The translations under genes and the position numbers were made by a program. From NCBI GenBank assembly GCA_937901445.1, contig CALDHY010000011.1:1-27039 (forward strand): a stretch of DNA of 27,039 bases, written 5' to 3'. Below, piece by piece: positions 10,801-15,345 of the stretch. Below the pieces are notes generated by a model. That model was given only the letters and a program-made list of their open reading frames with translations. It did not search any database and had not been told where the DNA came from. Each line of letters starts with the position of its first letter. Position 1 is the first letter of the stretch. This stretch comes from an uncultured Selenomonadales bacterium. Lineage in GTDB: Bacteria; Bacillota; Negativicutes; Selenomonadales; Selenomonadaceae.

Positions 10801-11878
10801 CAGACATATTGCCTTGCGAAAATAAGCCGCTTTCTTTCATTTCGTCCAAAGATAAAACACTGTCTGTAATGTCATCACTGGAAACAACGGACAAATTAAT
10901 AAATTTAGACAACCAGTCGGTATTGGCATCTAAAGTTTTTTGAATTAATTCTTTCATACGCGCGGGGCGTTGGTCGTCTATACCGTGCGTAAGTTCAGCC
11001 ATACCTTCCTTGATAAACATTGGCAACGCGGCAAAGTAGCTGATATTTGCGCCCATAATCGCGTGGGTAAATTCGTGAGCTAAAGTTCTGTCAAGATAAC
11101 CCGCGCCGTCATTTGTAACTGTACCTTCGCCGTTATAATCGTCAGTTTCTGTAATATCGCTGTAATAATTGTTGTTAATGACTAAATCAAGGTGAGTTGT
11201 TTCGCCGCCGCTTGAACTGTTTGAAACATAAGCAAGCGTGTTACCTTCGCCCGCCTCAAAATAAACGTCAATCTGATTAACGGTTGCGCCTTCAGTTTCA
11301 AAGTCGATATTGTAGGAATTTTCATTGAGTATAAGACTTTGTTCAACCCACCATTTGTAAAGCCCGGCAATTATGACTTGCTGATAATCTGCAAAGCTGC
11401 TGTAATTTTTAATGTCTGTAACGCTGTAGGTATTATTGCCATTTGCATCTTTGCCGGTTATTGTGCGCGTTCCGATAATTCGCACGGTTAAACCTTTGAC
11501 AGTGAAATATAAATAGCCGTCAGAATCAGTCGACAAGTCGCCACTGCTGAAAGTTGCATTTGTATCTTCAGGAACAACAGAATCAGCGGTTTTTACGGTA
11601 GAGCCGCCCGCGTCCGCGCCGGTAATTGCGCCCGTGTCAGTATTAGCTAAATTAATTCCGCAAATTGATAAAAGTTTTGCCGCCGCTGTATCGTCGGTTG
11701 CACTTTCGCACGTCGCAATAAATTCTGAAATGGCGTCTTCAATTCCGCTGTACTGCGAACAGGTACGAATTGTTTCGTCCAATGCTTGTTTTATAATTTC
11801 GGCGGAATTATCGCCGGCGTAGCCGTGCTTATTCAACACGTCCATAAAAGTTTTAATAACTTCAAGTTGAGTTGCCAT
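1..11878 (-). CDS. Giant RTX-like metalloprotease/adhesin, partial (C-terminus outside window)
   Basis: One open frame runs from ATG at 11876-11878 to the left edge: 3,959 codons with no stop, so the C-terminus is missing. Residues 1-60 are helical with no signal peptide or lipobox. A linker containing DTGAITGADAGGST follows. About residues 95-385 form a zinc protease domain with H268-E-F-T-H272, then 18 residues, then E291-G-M-A-E295, the HEXXH-18-E gluzincin pattern. The domain ends near a YPYAAGYMFLRWLAK stretch. Residues ~490-675 hold about nine RTX-like repeats (GSGNDS, GDGDDY, GAGNDT, GGAGADTF), capped by ADFSVAEDIL. Further glycine/aspartate blocks lie at residues ~1150-1260 and ~1980-2045. 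From there repeated modules of roughly 470-650 residues continue to the edge. RTX proteins are usually exported by type I secretion with a C-terminal signal; here both export route and adhesin role are inferred. The likely ribosome site (AAAGGGCGGG) is weak. Confidence 0.88.
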   Translation of the reverse strand, partial: MATQLEVIKTFMDVLNKHGYAGDNSAEIIKQALDETIRTCSQYSGIEDAISEFIATCESATDDTAAAKLLSICGINLANTDTGAITGADAGGSTVKTADSVVPEDTNATFSSGDLSTDSDGYLYFTVKGLTVRIIGTRTITGKDANGNNTYSVTDIKNYSSFADYQQVIIAGLYKWWVEQSLILNENSYNIDFETEGATVNQIDVYFEAGEGNTLAYVSNSSSGGETTHLDLVINNNYYSDITETDDYNGEGTVTNDGAGYLDRTLAHEFTHAIMGANISYFAALPMFIKEGMAELTHGIDDQRPARMKELIQKTLDANTDWLSKFINLSVVSSDDITDSVLSLDEMKESGLFSQGNMSDDDYDKYLKNIRGNYPYAAGYMFLRWLAKTASESSDIPLGSITAAVNLNATSSGDYYVARESGTQTASTTQTAVKVGNAADSTYTASDTVKQNITYGGGAWNIENIGSHFTVQSAAGNTNNATISGSGYDISIKAGTGADSIQVIGKNNSIDAGDGNNTIYGGGVNNTNSKIISGSGNDSIEFFGDNVTMSTGGGKDSIIFDHLYNNNNIDTGDGDDYVTIYGENHTINSGADNDSIYLSNIRISYKNSSGEVVSVKTHTADYNEVDAGAGNDTVTIRGGYNSVEGGAGADTFQIYGTNNSVSGGAGADTFIVRKASDEDSTTLHIADFSVAEDILQVYYRENVTNVVYSDDNKSLSFGDTLYIYFDNLVSNISEFYNANIYIQAAEGASSFTTQKLYQWLGVTDIATFSWTSGTYYFEIGADDSGFSIENGAACVTTPATGTRYAKLEYNSTAKTLNLNVGTFDGEFFAQDNSYTGTIFVTVGSQISFEKESGANYNVNFKRVYYNSTFSNLGANDVINTVTFTVSDPSSAYQNIFINGKNYTYDITTGSVIYGGENNSSHIYSGNFVVTENVVLSDGSKISYTAGDSPANDGVIISVSEGNLTALTDFDVGESVTIAGVTYTRTNETIIRSNNDGNASYTGELSNNLIENINNTDGWEVLSMGIWRYDNILNILSYYDSPAYTYNDSGQINGISSAVTFTISGLILQNSNGDELTISDYETDDISAYGVSISGTIVTIEDSAIPDDDSEIEINGTEDNPVVEYNFNFESAAADEDEGTDAINANIVVNSQGTTITCGSGDDSITVADGANDVVISAGAGANEITIEGAGATVTTGSDDNNITVSGEGATVTTFDGNNTITVSGADASITTGDGDNTIEIDSTATGTISITRGTGGSNTLVLDNPTDDSVTVNFTSFDKTKDSIKFKPAVSIEIDNGYEVEYSASTLIIDEDITLNLGESYTSLQDYYDINVYNGDDTLTTLGAVIDPLTWFVGTTKNSDNETDFIIYYARRRIAEEGSGIDDAECKITITGSNVADDEEIDTAELYFTESEIEVENETTGETETKTLRTIYLSETYFDSEILMSKTATITINDTDSDVVYAVELDEGMEEGGEVTEAFTIAKDANNTPTGTVTYRSAGYTDGYILTGEQGDTTFTVSYVEDGSGSGDVTASFTFDIAGFDTEITQEIIDAGISVTTYDFSNTTVTVNQDILDHIDSGDDGGSLTLGEASNGNDVVFAFASGVSGTVSTATIDYEYNAETNTITYKSKGTIATYEGANSATITRNDGDRVDLWTLSGVASTAASGSTGKSTADAASSVTVPSEWIGDTAITITVLDDVNPESSANNANLTDPATFTFSDTFSAVINSAFVKVVASVAGTIKVASGVAGDPNYSDTVVIETAQAGNTVILNDSTQSVVNAGENSSTEYHFKNNNNSADGTIAVKISQLNAGDTFILDTGMSSSSWNYDGDEKTLTIGEEITISFDDAPDEDIISSVMVTNGSNDAVALSTLVTSYEWKFDSDQGYYYLCSAFDPSTQIVTLSGLNSTDGDETLSKLNGTDGKIKGTTLKIDGDLINSSQQITVGGDSTKGNYTLNISDASNLSVSRANTTINLDGNTNNNEITIASGVTLTTSGTTNGQNTVTVNGKGNSITTGSGQDTITIALGATGNTIKGGGGADTLYINESVTIQELDVNDTIVIASAEGAADIEVKRGNVTWAYDEETSNTTLTFSNTTKSIVLTLEGIDDNEENFKNNYGTLMVGNSADSTKLLSYLLKEASTVGEWVDLQSDTTYLDTLRTITYSIDEATVATISGLPATVSGNDLTADIVDTYIDVSNTGTAYTFTVKSALVEHLKNNTSYSISIEAKTGYTASLALGSNITELNETIGSDGKWVIAEAASIAKWYGAGETAGFYINKNSDDPDLNEGSIYYKSADAITENLSTAKITLTNIKSNTSASTFDDVTVDTTNNAVTIPTAAIDSNKEISVDAEGYKITFESSAKVAVASEDTTIVGSDSADTISVNDDVKTASINGGGGADTFNISGISGSTGTVGSFVVDGNDSAADTFNIANSTGISIISGANDADIFNFDVSSNAEISIAGTGFDSTDKIIFSDKVSGTVTDNVLTFTTDDSKTISVTVAGAADASSVYDLTVTNGTEQVSLGNLVDEIKWHIKDAEAGTVTYGRNYGDGSELITITGLTLADITEDNLSSHIAFDNGTVKLSTTILGDLATDNNTVSMTLKEATYEGVTYNSTTFVLGLADTEAGYKSTDANYTVANSTAVTGAKDVTYTSESKTPGYDVAADGQSVSWNANTFELQTLTIFGLKGTDLTVTGDGESLTEIAGIEPVFNEQTLTGVKLDSDAIGEIGTGTVTITEGFTLAFDDDFSGDEYSFEAPYWELEETDAIYHTGETNAGYKLEDNVISYVADTILDSMPITITGLSAADSVALNAGLVITNENEVAIAESLIGSEGTGLGISGAGYQFTLGKAATVEVQSTDTTIIGSDDADNIYMPGVDVSEISAGTVSLSGGSGDDTFDIVNISVSGTGALVIDGGDDDDNIIAKNVDGIQITSGDGTDSLNFAGEVNATISDFNDEDWLVFDNRVSYQSFENGVLTFKEIQSQKSIALTIGDEDTKLSDFYSMSVSNNGEVVNLMATTYKWSINGSANDGNPNSAVYYQSGGSTVFTITGLNDNLTVASGGVDSIPGISLSAAGGGSTVTIAQASVLGSATVSITGTGATNVSLAGNFQDDFSNTTTAALWNVETTSGADSGTALLWAQGSKLTYNLANDKKSINPSLSANGSNGVNASIEGVLATANFSSVGTVNSAMISLGSGQFSTNSEVTIYGSGYGFEFTSAAYAQIATANTSILGSSNADSLTVEGISGVISISGGGGTDKIDVTNSTVNANSAILGGAAKDSISFTGVSITAGTFNIDGGAEDDTLTFSDVSVGGAGTLAVLGNAGKDSMSFTEVTVASGATASIIGGAGTDSIVLSGVTGNDKVFVYGGNGSDTDADIFDITSSTGISIISGASDSDTFKFNNSSNGAAVSIAGLDATDSISFSSSVTGAISADSQTLVFTASGSTVSVSAGSITGGGTNPDWYNVMVTNGDEQVSLGNLVDPYIWTTDTGTVADTTKLIYARGIAGDTLFTIDGLASGVTVDSANNSISGISYDAASNKVSISSSSVFGRIPVSISNDGSHTGTVFESLSSAAASLRSTTGEWSVVSGTASYISPESKFTYEVGSGANASLISVTLPEAAVVLGGVSVGASDSDFVTVASGGVITIPSAVIETSKVVSISANSGYDISLGSGAQLQVGAFANGKTVYGSGDADSISVANNAVISVSNSIDGGAGNDTFNLSAVSIGSDATFAILGNGGADSINVTGATVNGTFNVDGGADANVFNISGVSLDGTAANILGGAAADSISVDGVTVTSGAFKIDGDAEADTISVSNLTANAAASIIGGAGADSIVLSGVTGNDNVFVYGGNGSDTDADIFDITSSTGISIISGDSDSDTFNFNNTSNGAAVSITGLNATDSISFASSVTGAVSADSQTMLFTASGSTVSISAGTITKGATNPGWYNVMVTNGDEQVSLGNLVDPY
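430..830 (-). repeat. Tandem ~22-24-residue degenerate repeats (GGA-ADSI type)
   Basis: In the giant protein this stretch encodes successive units with a glycine-glycine-alanine turn followed by a D-S/T-I/F strand, for example ILGNGGADSINV, VDGGADANVFNI, ILGGAAADSISV, IDGDAEADTISV and IIGGAGADSIVL. The units alternate between ILGG and IDGG types and recur every 22-24 codons. A comparable run is encoded at about 1870-2210. Only part of each unit resembles RTX; the longer period suggests a different beta-solenoid packing. Confidence 0.7.
9860..10410 (-). repeat. First RTX-like glycine/aspartate repeat block in the giant protein
   Basis: Translated residues ~490-673 contain a run of degenerate nonapeptide-like units: GTGADSIQV, GDGNNTIYG, GSGNDSIEF, GGGKDSIIF, GDGDDYVTI, GAGNDTVTI, GGAGADTFQI and GGAGADTFIV. 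They alternate with short beta-strand-like stretches. The block is followed by a capping motif (ADFSVAEDILQV) of the kind that ends RTX beta-rolls. This suggests a calcium-binding beta-roll right after the protease domain. The repeats are spaced more widely than the strict nine-residue RTX period. Confidence 0.75.
10994..11077 (-). other. Zinc-binding active site HEXXH-18-E of the giant protein
   Basis: On the minus strand, codons at 11063-11077 read HEFTH (residues 268-272), and codons at 10994-11008 read EGMAE (residues 291-295). The spacing of exactly 18 residues between the second histidine and the glutamate matches the HEXXH-x18-E rule of M1-like and other gluzincin peptidases. In those families E269 would be the general base, and H268, H272 and E291 the zinc ligands. 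The F-I-K-E-G-M-A-E context resembles the W-L-N-E-G-F-A segment of M1 enzymes. All four key residues are intact, so the domain is predicted to be active. The substrate is unknown. Confidence 0.8.
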
Positions 11879-11900
11879 AAAAACCCGCCCTTTTTGCCCT

Positions 11901-11959
11901 AAAAAAACGCAACGCCGCCCTCCGCTATATTTTTTAACAGGGGAAGGAGAGGCGGCGTT
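11901..11959 (-). terminator. Rho-independent terminator after flgJ, abutting the giant gene
   Basis: Bases 11911-11923 (aacgccgccctcc) are complementary to 11946-11959, with one bulged base. On the minus strand this is a 13-bp hairpin with a ~22-nt AT-rich loop, followed by GCG and seven T residues (11901-11907). It lies 12 bases past the flgJ stop and ends about 22 bases before the giant gene's start codon. It should end the flagellar transcript, unless it acts as an attenuator. Confidence 0.8.
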
Positions 11960-11971
11960 TTCAATAAAAAA

Positions 11972-12376
11972 TTATTTTGTGCCTTGAGTGAGTTGTTGGT
12001 AAATGTAGTCTTGTAAACCTATACCGCCGTTCATTGCCATGTCTTTAGTTAATTCTTCGTGATACATATCACGCCAAATATCCATTGCGTTATCGTCGCC
12101 GAAAAGTTCATCTTTTGGTACGGTTTTCCACATTTCGGTATACATCATTTTTAAAAAAATCGCCTCAAGTTGTACGCTTGCGTCTTTAATATCTTGATTG
12201 CGTTGAGCAATATCTTCTTCAGTCATAACGCCTGTTTTGGTTGCTTTTTTGAGGCGTTCACTTGCGGCGTTCAATTCATTTTGAAATTTCAATTCCTCGC
12301 TGATAAGTTTTGAACCTTTTTGCATTGTGTTGGTAGGATTCATACTTGGCATTAAAGTGGAGCCGTCAATTTGCAT
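11972..12376 (-). CDS. flgJ: FlgJ-type rod-binding protein, single domain
   Basis: This 134-aa protein matches the N-terminal rod-binding domain of FlgJ, a scaffold for assembly of the flagellar rod in the periplasm. The diagnostic core is near residues 68-115: LEAIFLKMMYTEMWKTVP, then a DIWRDMYHEELTKDMA segment and GGIGLQDYIYQQL at the end. The peptidoglycan-hydrolase domain found in enterobacterial FlgJ is absent, as is common in Firmicutes and some other phyla. A separate hydrolase must therefore open the wall. The ATG at 12376 follows AAGGAG by eight bases. It is the last flagellar gene of the operon, 59 bases after the antitoxin-like gene. Confidence 0.88.
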   Translation of the reverse strand: MQIDGSTLMPSMNPTNTMQKGSKLISEELKFQNELNAASERLKKATKTGVMTEEDIAQRNQDIKDASVQLEAIFLKMMYTEMWKTVPKDELFGDDNAMDIWRDMYHEELTKDMAMNGGIGLQDYIYQQLTQGTK

Positions 12377-12435
12377 TTCATTTGCTCCTTCCGGATTTTA
12401 ATACTTATTTATTAAAATTTGATTAGAAAATTTTT

Positions 12436-12648
12436 TCAAGCGTTGGCAACTTCATAATTTTTCATCCAAGCAATAGCTTCTTCATAGGTCGGATGGTGTA
12501 CAATTCCGGCTTTTTCATCTGCTTCAATTTCTGCTTTAAGTCTTGCCAATTCTTGTTGGTATTCTTCTTCAGATTCATCCCAAAGTTTTTTAAATTCGGG
12601 GTCTTGCATTTGCTCCGCTATAAATTCTTTAAGCGTTTTCAATTTCAT
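12436..12648 (-). CDS. Small antitoxin-like protein partnered with the Gp49-like toxin
   Basis: This is a 70-aa acidic protein. I chose the ATG at 12648, which follows AAAGGAG closely; a longer in-frame start at 12699 would lie inside the toxin gene without a good ribosome site. The start overlaps the toxin's end by 20 bases, the arrangement typical of toxin-first modules such as HigBA. Its N-terminus (KEFIAEQMQDPEFKKLWDES, residues 7-26) resembles the start of some HigA-type antitoxins. The C-terminal half (PTYEEAIAWMKNYEVANA) does not look like the helix-turn-helix expected there. Role as antitoxin is inferred from position and N-terminal resemblance. Confidence 0.62.
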   Translation of the reverse strand: MKLKTLKEFIAEQMQDPEFKKLWDESEEEYQQELARLKAEIEADEKAGIVHHPTYEEAIAWMKNYEVANA

Positions 12649-13009
12649 TTTTATTTCTCCTTTCAAAGTAATCATCACGATATTTTTTAGCTTTTTCAAT
12701 TTCGCCGGGCGGTGTTGCCGGTGTCTTTTTTATAAAGCCGTTTGTCAGAATTATATTTTGTCCGTCATAGAAAAAATACAAAACGCGAGAAATATCGTTT
12801 CCTAATTGCGTCCTAAGCTGAAATATTCCGTCTTGCAAATGCTCCGAAAGTGGCTTACGCAATGCATTTCCTTGATTTTCCAGTATTGTCAAATTACGTA
12901 CAATTTTATTACGCATTTTTGAATCTTGAGAATTAATAAATTCTTCAGCAGGGGATTTGCCATCTGCGGTTTTATAAAATTCAACATTAAAATTAATGAA
13001 TATCGCCAC
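12629..13009 (-). CDS. Gp49/HigB-like toxin of the RelE superfamily
   Basis: This 126-aa basic protein looks like the phage-derived Gp49-like family (DUF891/HigB). The family's landmarks are visible: FYKTADGKSPAEEFI near the N-terminus, LRTQLGNDISRVLYFFYDG in the middle, and a NGFIKKTPATPPGEIEKAKK stretch carrying the conserved lysines. Relatives cleave mRNA on the ribosome. The start is uncertain: the only standard codon is GTG at 13009, six bases after the flgI stop, with its AAAAGG directly touching it rather than spaced. The gene sits in the flagellar operon between flgI and flgJ and overlaps its small partner gene by 20 bases. Confidence 0.8.
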   Translation of the reverse strand: MAIFINFNVEFYKTADGKSPAEEFINSQDSKMRNKIVRNLTILENQGNALRKPLSEHLQDGIFQLRTQLGNDISRVLYFFYDGQNIILTNGFIKKTPATPPGEIEKAKKYRDDYFERRNKNEIENA

Positions 13010-13015
13010 CTTTTA

Positions 13016-14128
13016 TCAGATAATTTCCAAGACGGCGTGAATTGCGCCCGCAGCCTTCATAGCTTGCAAGATAGAAATGCAATCGCGCGGCGTGGCACCG
13101 ACAGCATTTAACGCGCCTACAATATCATTAATGCTTGTAGTTGCAGGAATTACGATTGAATTAGACCTTTGCTCTTCAACGTCAACATCTTCAGTTCTTG
13201 TAACGATCGTTGTACCGTAGGAGAAAGGCGCGGGTTGAGAAACAGTTTTGTCGCGTGTAACGCTGATTGAAAGTCCGCCTTGAGTAATTGCGCATTCGTC
13301 AACAGTAACATTGCCGCCCATTACGATAGTTCCGGTACGTTCATTGAAAACGATTTTAGCAACAGTGTCAGGAGTTACGGATAATTCTTCAATCGTTGAA
13401 ACGAACTCAACAACATTGGAGCGGTAGTTATTCGGTATGTTAATATCGATTCTGCTTGGATTTGTAGCGTGCGCAATATTACCGTAAGCGGCATTAATTG
13501 CTTTAGTGATTCTTGACGCAGTGGTAAAATCTGCGCTTGCAAGGCTAAGGGAAAGAGTGCCGTTTTCGCCCAAATCATCTTCAACAGTGCGTTCAACTAT
13601 TGCGCCGTTGGGGGTTGTGCCGACAGTCGGAAAATTTTTTTGCGCGGAAGCTCCGCCGCCACTTCCTGCTGTAAATCCGCCGGTTGAAACGGGACCTTGT
13701 GCAACTGCGTAAACTTCACCGTTGCCTGCGCGAAGCGGCGTTTGTAAGAGAGTGCCGCCTTGAATACTTGAAGCATCGCCCATTGAACTAACTGTAATAT
13801 CAATAGTATCTCCTTCACGAATGAAAGGCGGTAAAGTGGCGGTAACCATAACTACAGCGATATTTTTGTACTTTATACCGCTGGTATCTGCACTTACGCC
13901 GAAAGTACGAAGCATTGAAGCGGTTGTAGTTATCATTGGCGTTATTTTATCAGAATCGCCCGTACCTTGTAAACCGACAACCAAGCCGTAACCAATGAGT
14001 TGGTTATCGCGGACGCCTTGAATTTTTGCAATATCTTTGATTCTTGTAGGCGCGGATTCGGCAAAAACCGTTGTACTTGCAAACGCGATGCAAAGAATCA
14101 ATGTAAAAAGTGTAAATAGTTTTTTCAT
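13016..14128 (-). CDS. flgI: Flagellar P-ring protein FlgI
   Basis: FlgI forms the P ring around the rod in the peptidoglycan layer. From ATG at 14128 the protein is 370 aa, the usual length. It begins with a clear signal peptide (MKKLFTLFTLILCIAFAST to about VFA) and continues with the family hallmarks RIKDIAKIQGVRDNQLIGYG, LVVGLQGTGDSD and ITTTASMLRTFGV. Also present are IKYKNIAVVMVTATLPPF and the C-terminal LNAVGATPRDCISILQAMK. An upstream ATG extending 15 residues would put MVVKFYSKIF before the signal peptide and is less likely; GGATGG lies eight bases before the chosen start. FlgI implies that a ring is built outside the cytoplasmic membrane, consistent with a diderm cell. Confidence 0.95.
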   Translation of the reverse strand: MKKLFTLFTLILCIAFASTTVFAESAPTRIKDIAKIQGVRDNQLIGYGLVVGLQGTGDSDKITPMITTTASMLRTFGVSADTSGIKYKNIAVVMVTATLPPFIREGDTIDITVSSMGDASSIQGGTLLQTPLRAGNGEVYAVAQGPVSTGGFTAGSGGGASAQKNFPTVGTTPNGAIVERTVEDDLGENGTLSLSLASADFTTASRITKAINAAYGNIAHATNPSRIDINIPNNYRSNVVEFVSTIEELSVTPDTVAKIVFNERTGTIVMGGNVTVDECAITQGGLSISVTRDKTVSQPAPFSYGTTIVTRTEDVDVEEQRSNSIVIPATTSINDIVGALNAVGATPRDCISILQAMKAAGAIHAVLEII

Positions 14129-14196
14129 AGCAAAAACCATCCCAAATATTTTTGAGTAAAATTTTACAACCATTAAATTTTCAAAAGGTATACTTT

Positions 14197-14400
14197 TTAA
14201 ACGGCTTGCCGGGTGTTTTCTGTATTTTCTTCAACTTCACGAAAATTTTCTTCGACAAATTTTACACTGTAACGATACCAATCCTCGCCTTCGTCATAAA
14301 TTGCATAACCATCACCCAACGTATCGTGAATTTTTTTTGCCTCGTAAATGCTATTTGGAATTAAATCTACTACACGTTCGCCAACATATTCAAGTAACAT
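14197..14400 (-). CDS. Small acidic hypothetical protein, possible immunity/antitoxin partner
   Basis: This 67-aa protein has about 16 acidic against 7 basic residues and ends in a glutamate-rich tail. I chose ATG at 14400 because GGGGTG precedes it and because it overlaps the end of the 120-aa gene by 11 bases, which suggests translational coupling. A longer ORF start at 14484 would reach deep into that gene. A YAIYDEGEDWYRYS segment in the middle is the most distinctive part. I do not recognise a family. Its small size, acidity and tight pairing with the upstream gene fit an immunity or antitoxin protein, but this is inference. Confidence 0.6.
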   Translation of the reverse strand: MLLEYVGERVVDLIPNSIYEAKKIHDTLGDGYAIYDEGEDWYRYSVKFVEENFREVEENTENTRQAV

Positions 14401-14752
14401 TATCATCACCCCACGTTTTGACTTTGTATTCAACTTTGCCGATATTTTCGCACTGATACCAATGAATTTCCTTGATTTTTTCAATTTTTCCGTCAGTAAT
14501 AACAGCTGTACCTCTAACTTTGTACCAATCTGTAGCTTTTGTCAATTCACCGTTAGGCAGAGGATATTTTTCAATAAGATACTGTACGTCTCGGATTTTT
14601 TCACCTTGTGCAATGACTTTTACTCCTGTAACCATTGACCCCGGTTTAAGATACCAATTTTCCTGTTTTAAGGATTTTGGAGATTTTACGTAAAAGGTTT
14701 TTGCCATCGCGCTAAGCGTATTTGGCAATAAAAAATCTTGTTCGTCAATCAT
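14390..14752 (-). CDS. Hypothetical 120-aa protein, possible toxin-domain fold
   Basis: The gene starts four bases after the flgH stop and lies inside the flagellar operon. The protein has no signal peptide or membrane segment. Its core reads WYLKPGSMVTGVKVIA, then IRDVQYLIEKYPLPNGEL, ATDWYKVRGTAV and finally EIHWYQCENIGKVEYKVK. The combination of IRDV..L...Y, a DWYK.. segment and a terminal EIHWY...G.VE.K.K reminds me of C-terminal toxin domains seen on polymorphic or phage-head proteins. That is a memory-based resemblance, not a search result. A later start (ATG at 14707, MAKTFYVKSPKS) is possible; neither start has a strong ribosome site. Confidence 0.6.
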   Translation of the reverse strand: MIDEQDFLLPNTLSAMAKTFYVKSPKSLKQENWYLKPGSMVTGVKVIAQGEKIRDVQYLIEKYPLPNGELTKATDWYKVRGTAVITDGKIEKIKEIHWYQCENIGKVEYKVKTWGDDNVT

Positions 14753-14756
14753 AATT

Positions 14757-15344
14757 TTAGAAAAGGAAGTTGAAAATTTGAGTCAAAATACCTTGCCGTT
14801 GTTTTGCATTCAAAGGACCTTTGCCGTCGAATTTTAAAGTAGCGTCAGCAACTTTGTATGAAGGGACGGTGTTATTTGCCGTAACATCAGCGCGGCGAAT
14901 AATCCCGCGCAAAGTAATTTTATGTTCGTCGCGATTTTGCCAAATGGATTGTGTACCTTCAATAACCATATTGTCATTGGGCAAAACTTCAACAACAGTA
15001 ACCGTAATTTGTCCGCTGAAACTGTTTGTATCGCTTGCGCTGCCGTTAGCAGTGAAAGAGTCGGAGCCGCCTGCACTTGCCGCCGCCAGAAAATGAAAAA
15101 TTCCCGTACCGGCGTTTAAGGTTGTATTTCCGGATTTAGAATTTGAGCGAGATTTTGTGGCAGTTTGAGTTGTCGATTCACTTATAACAATCGTTAAAAT
15201 ATCGCCGACGTCACGGGCTTTTTTATCTGCAAACATTCCCCATTGGCTGTCTTGCCAAAGTGAACGCGCCTCAACGGTTGCGCCCGTTGTAACAGAAAGT
15301 AAAAATGTAGCCGTCAAAATTGCCGTCAAAAATTTTTTCAACAT
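14757..15344 (-). CDS. flgH: Flagellar L-ring protein FlgH
   Basis: FlgH forms the L ring in the outer membrane, the bushing through which the rod passes. The 195-aa product has the family signatures SLWQDSQWGMFADKKARDVGD, DILTIVISESTTQTA, FSGQITVTVVEVLPNDNMVI and the RGIIRRADVTANNTVPSYKVADA segment. The start at 15344 follows a perfect GGAGGTGAT and lies one base past the flgA stop. The signal sequence (MLKKFLTAILTATFLLSV, then TTGATVEARS) contains no cysteine. The lipobox of classical lipoprotein FlgH is thus absent, and cleavage by signal peptidase I is expected. FlgH is strong evidence for an outer membrane. Confidence 0.95.
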   Translation of the reverse strand: MLKKFLTAILTATFLLSVTTGATVEARSLWQDSQWGMFADKKARDVGDILTIVISESTTQTATKSRSNSKSGNTTLNAGTGIFHFLAAASAGGSDSFTANGSASDTNSFSGQITVTVVEVLPNDNMVIEGTQSIWQNRDEHKITLRGIIRRADVTANNTVPSYKVADATLKFDGKGPLNAKQRQGILTQIFNFLF

Positions 15345-15345
15345 A

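Noticed and set aside
172..10869. Many short plus- and minus-strand ORFs across the left 11 kb, the longest at 216-833 on the plus strand
   Set aside because: They are other-frame shadows of the single giant minus-strand frame; their sequences are low-complexity images of its Gly/Asp/Ser/Ile-rich repeats.
11881..11959. Sigma-A promoter for the giant gene in the flgJ-giant gap
   Set aside because: TTGAAA and TATAGC are present but 29 bases apart; no pair with acceptable spacing was found.
12649..12699. 17-residue N-terminal extension of the antitoxin-like gene
   Set aside because: It would overlap the toxin gene by 71 bases and lacks a ribosome site; AAAGGAG sits just before the ATG at 12648.
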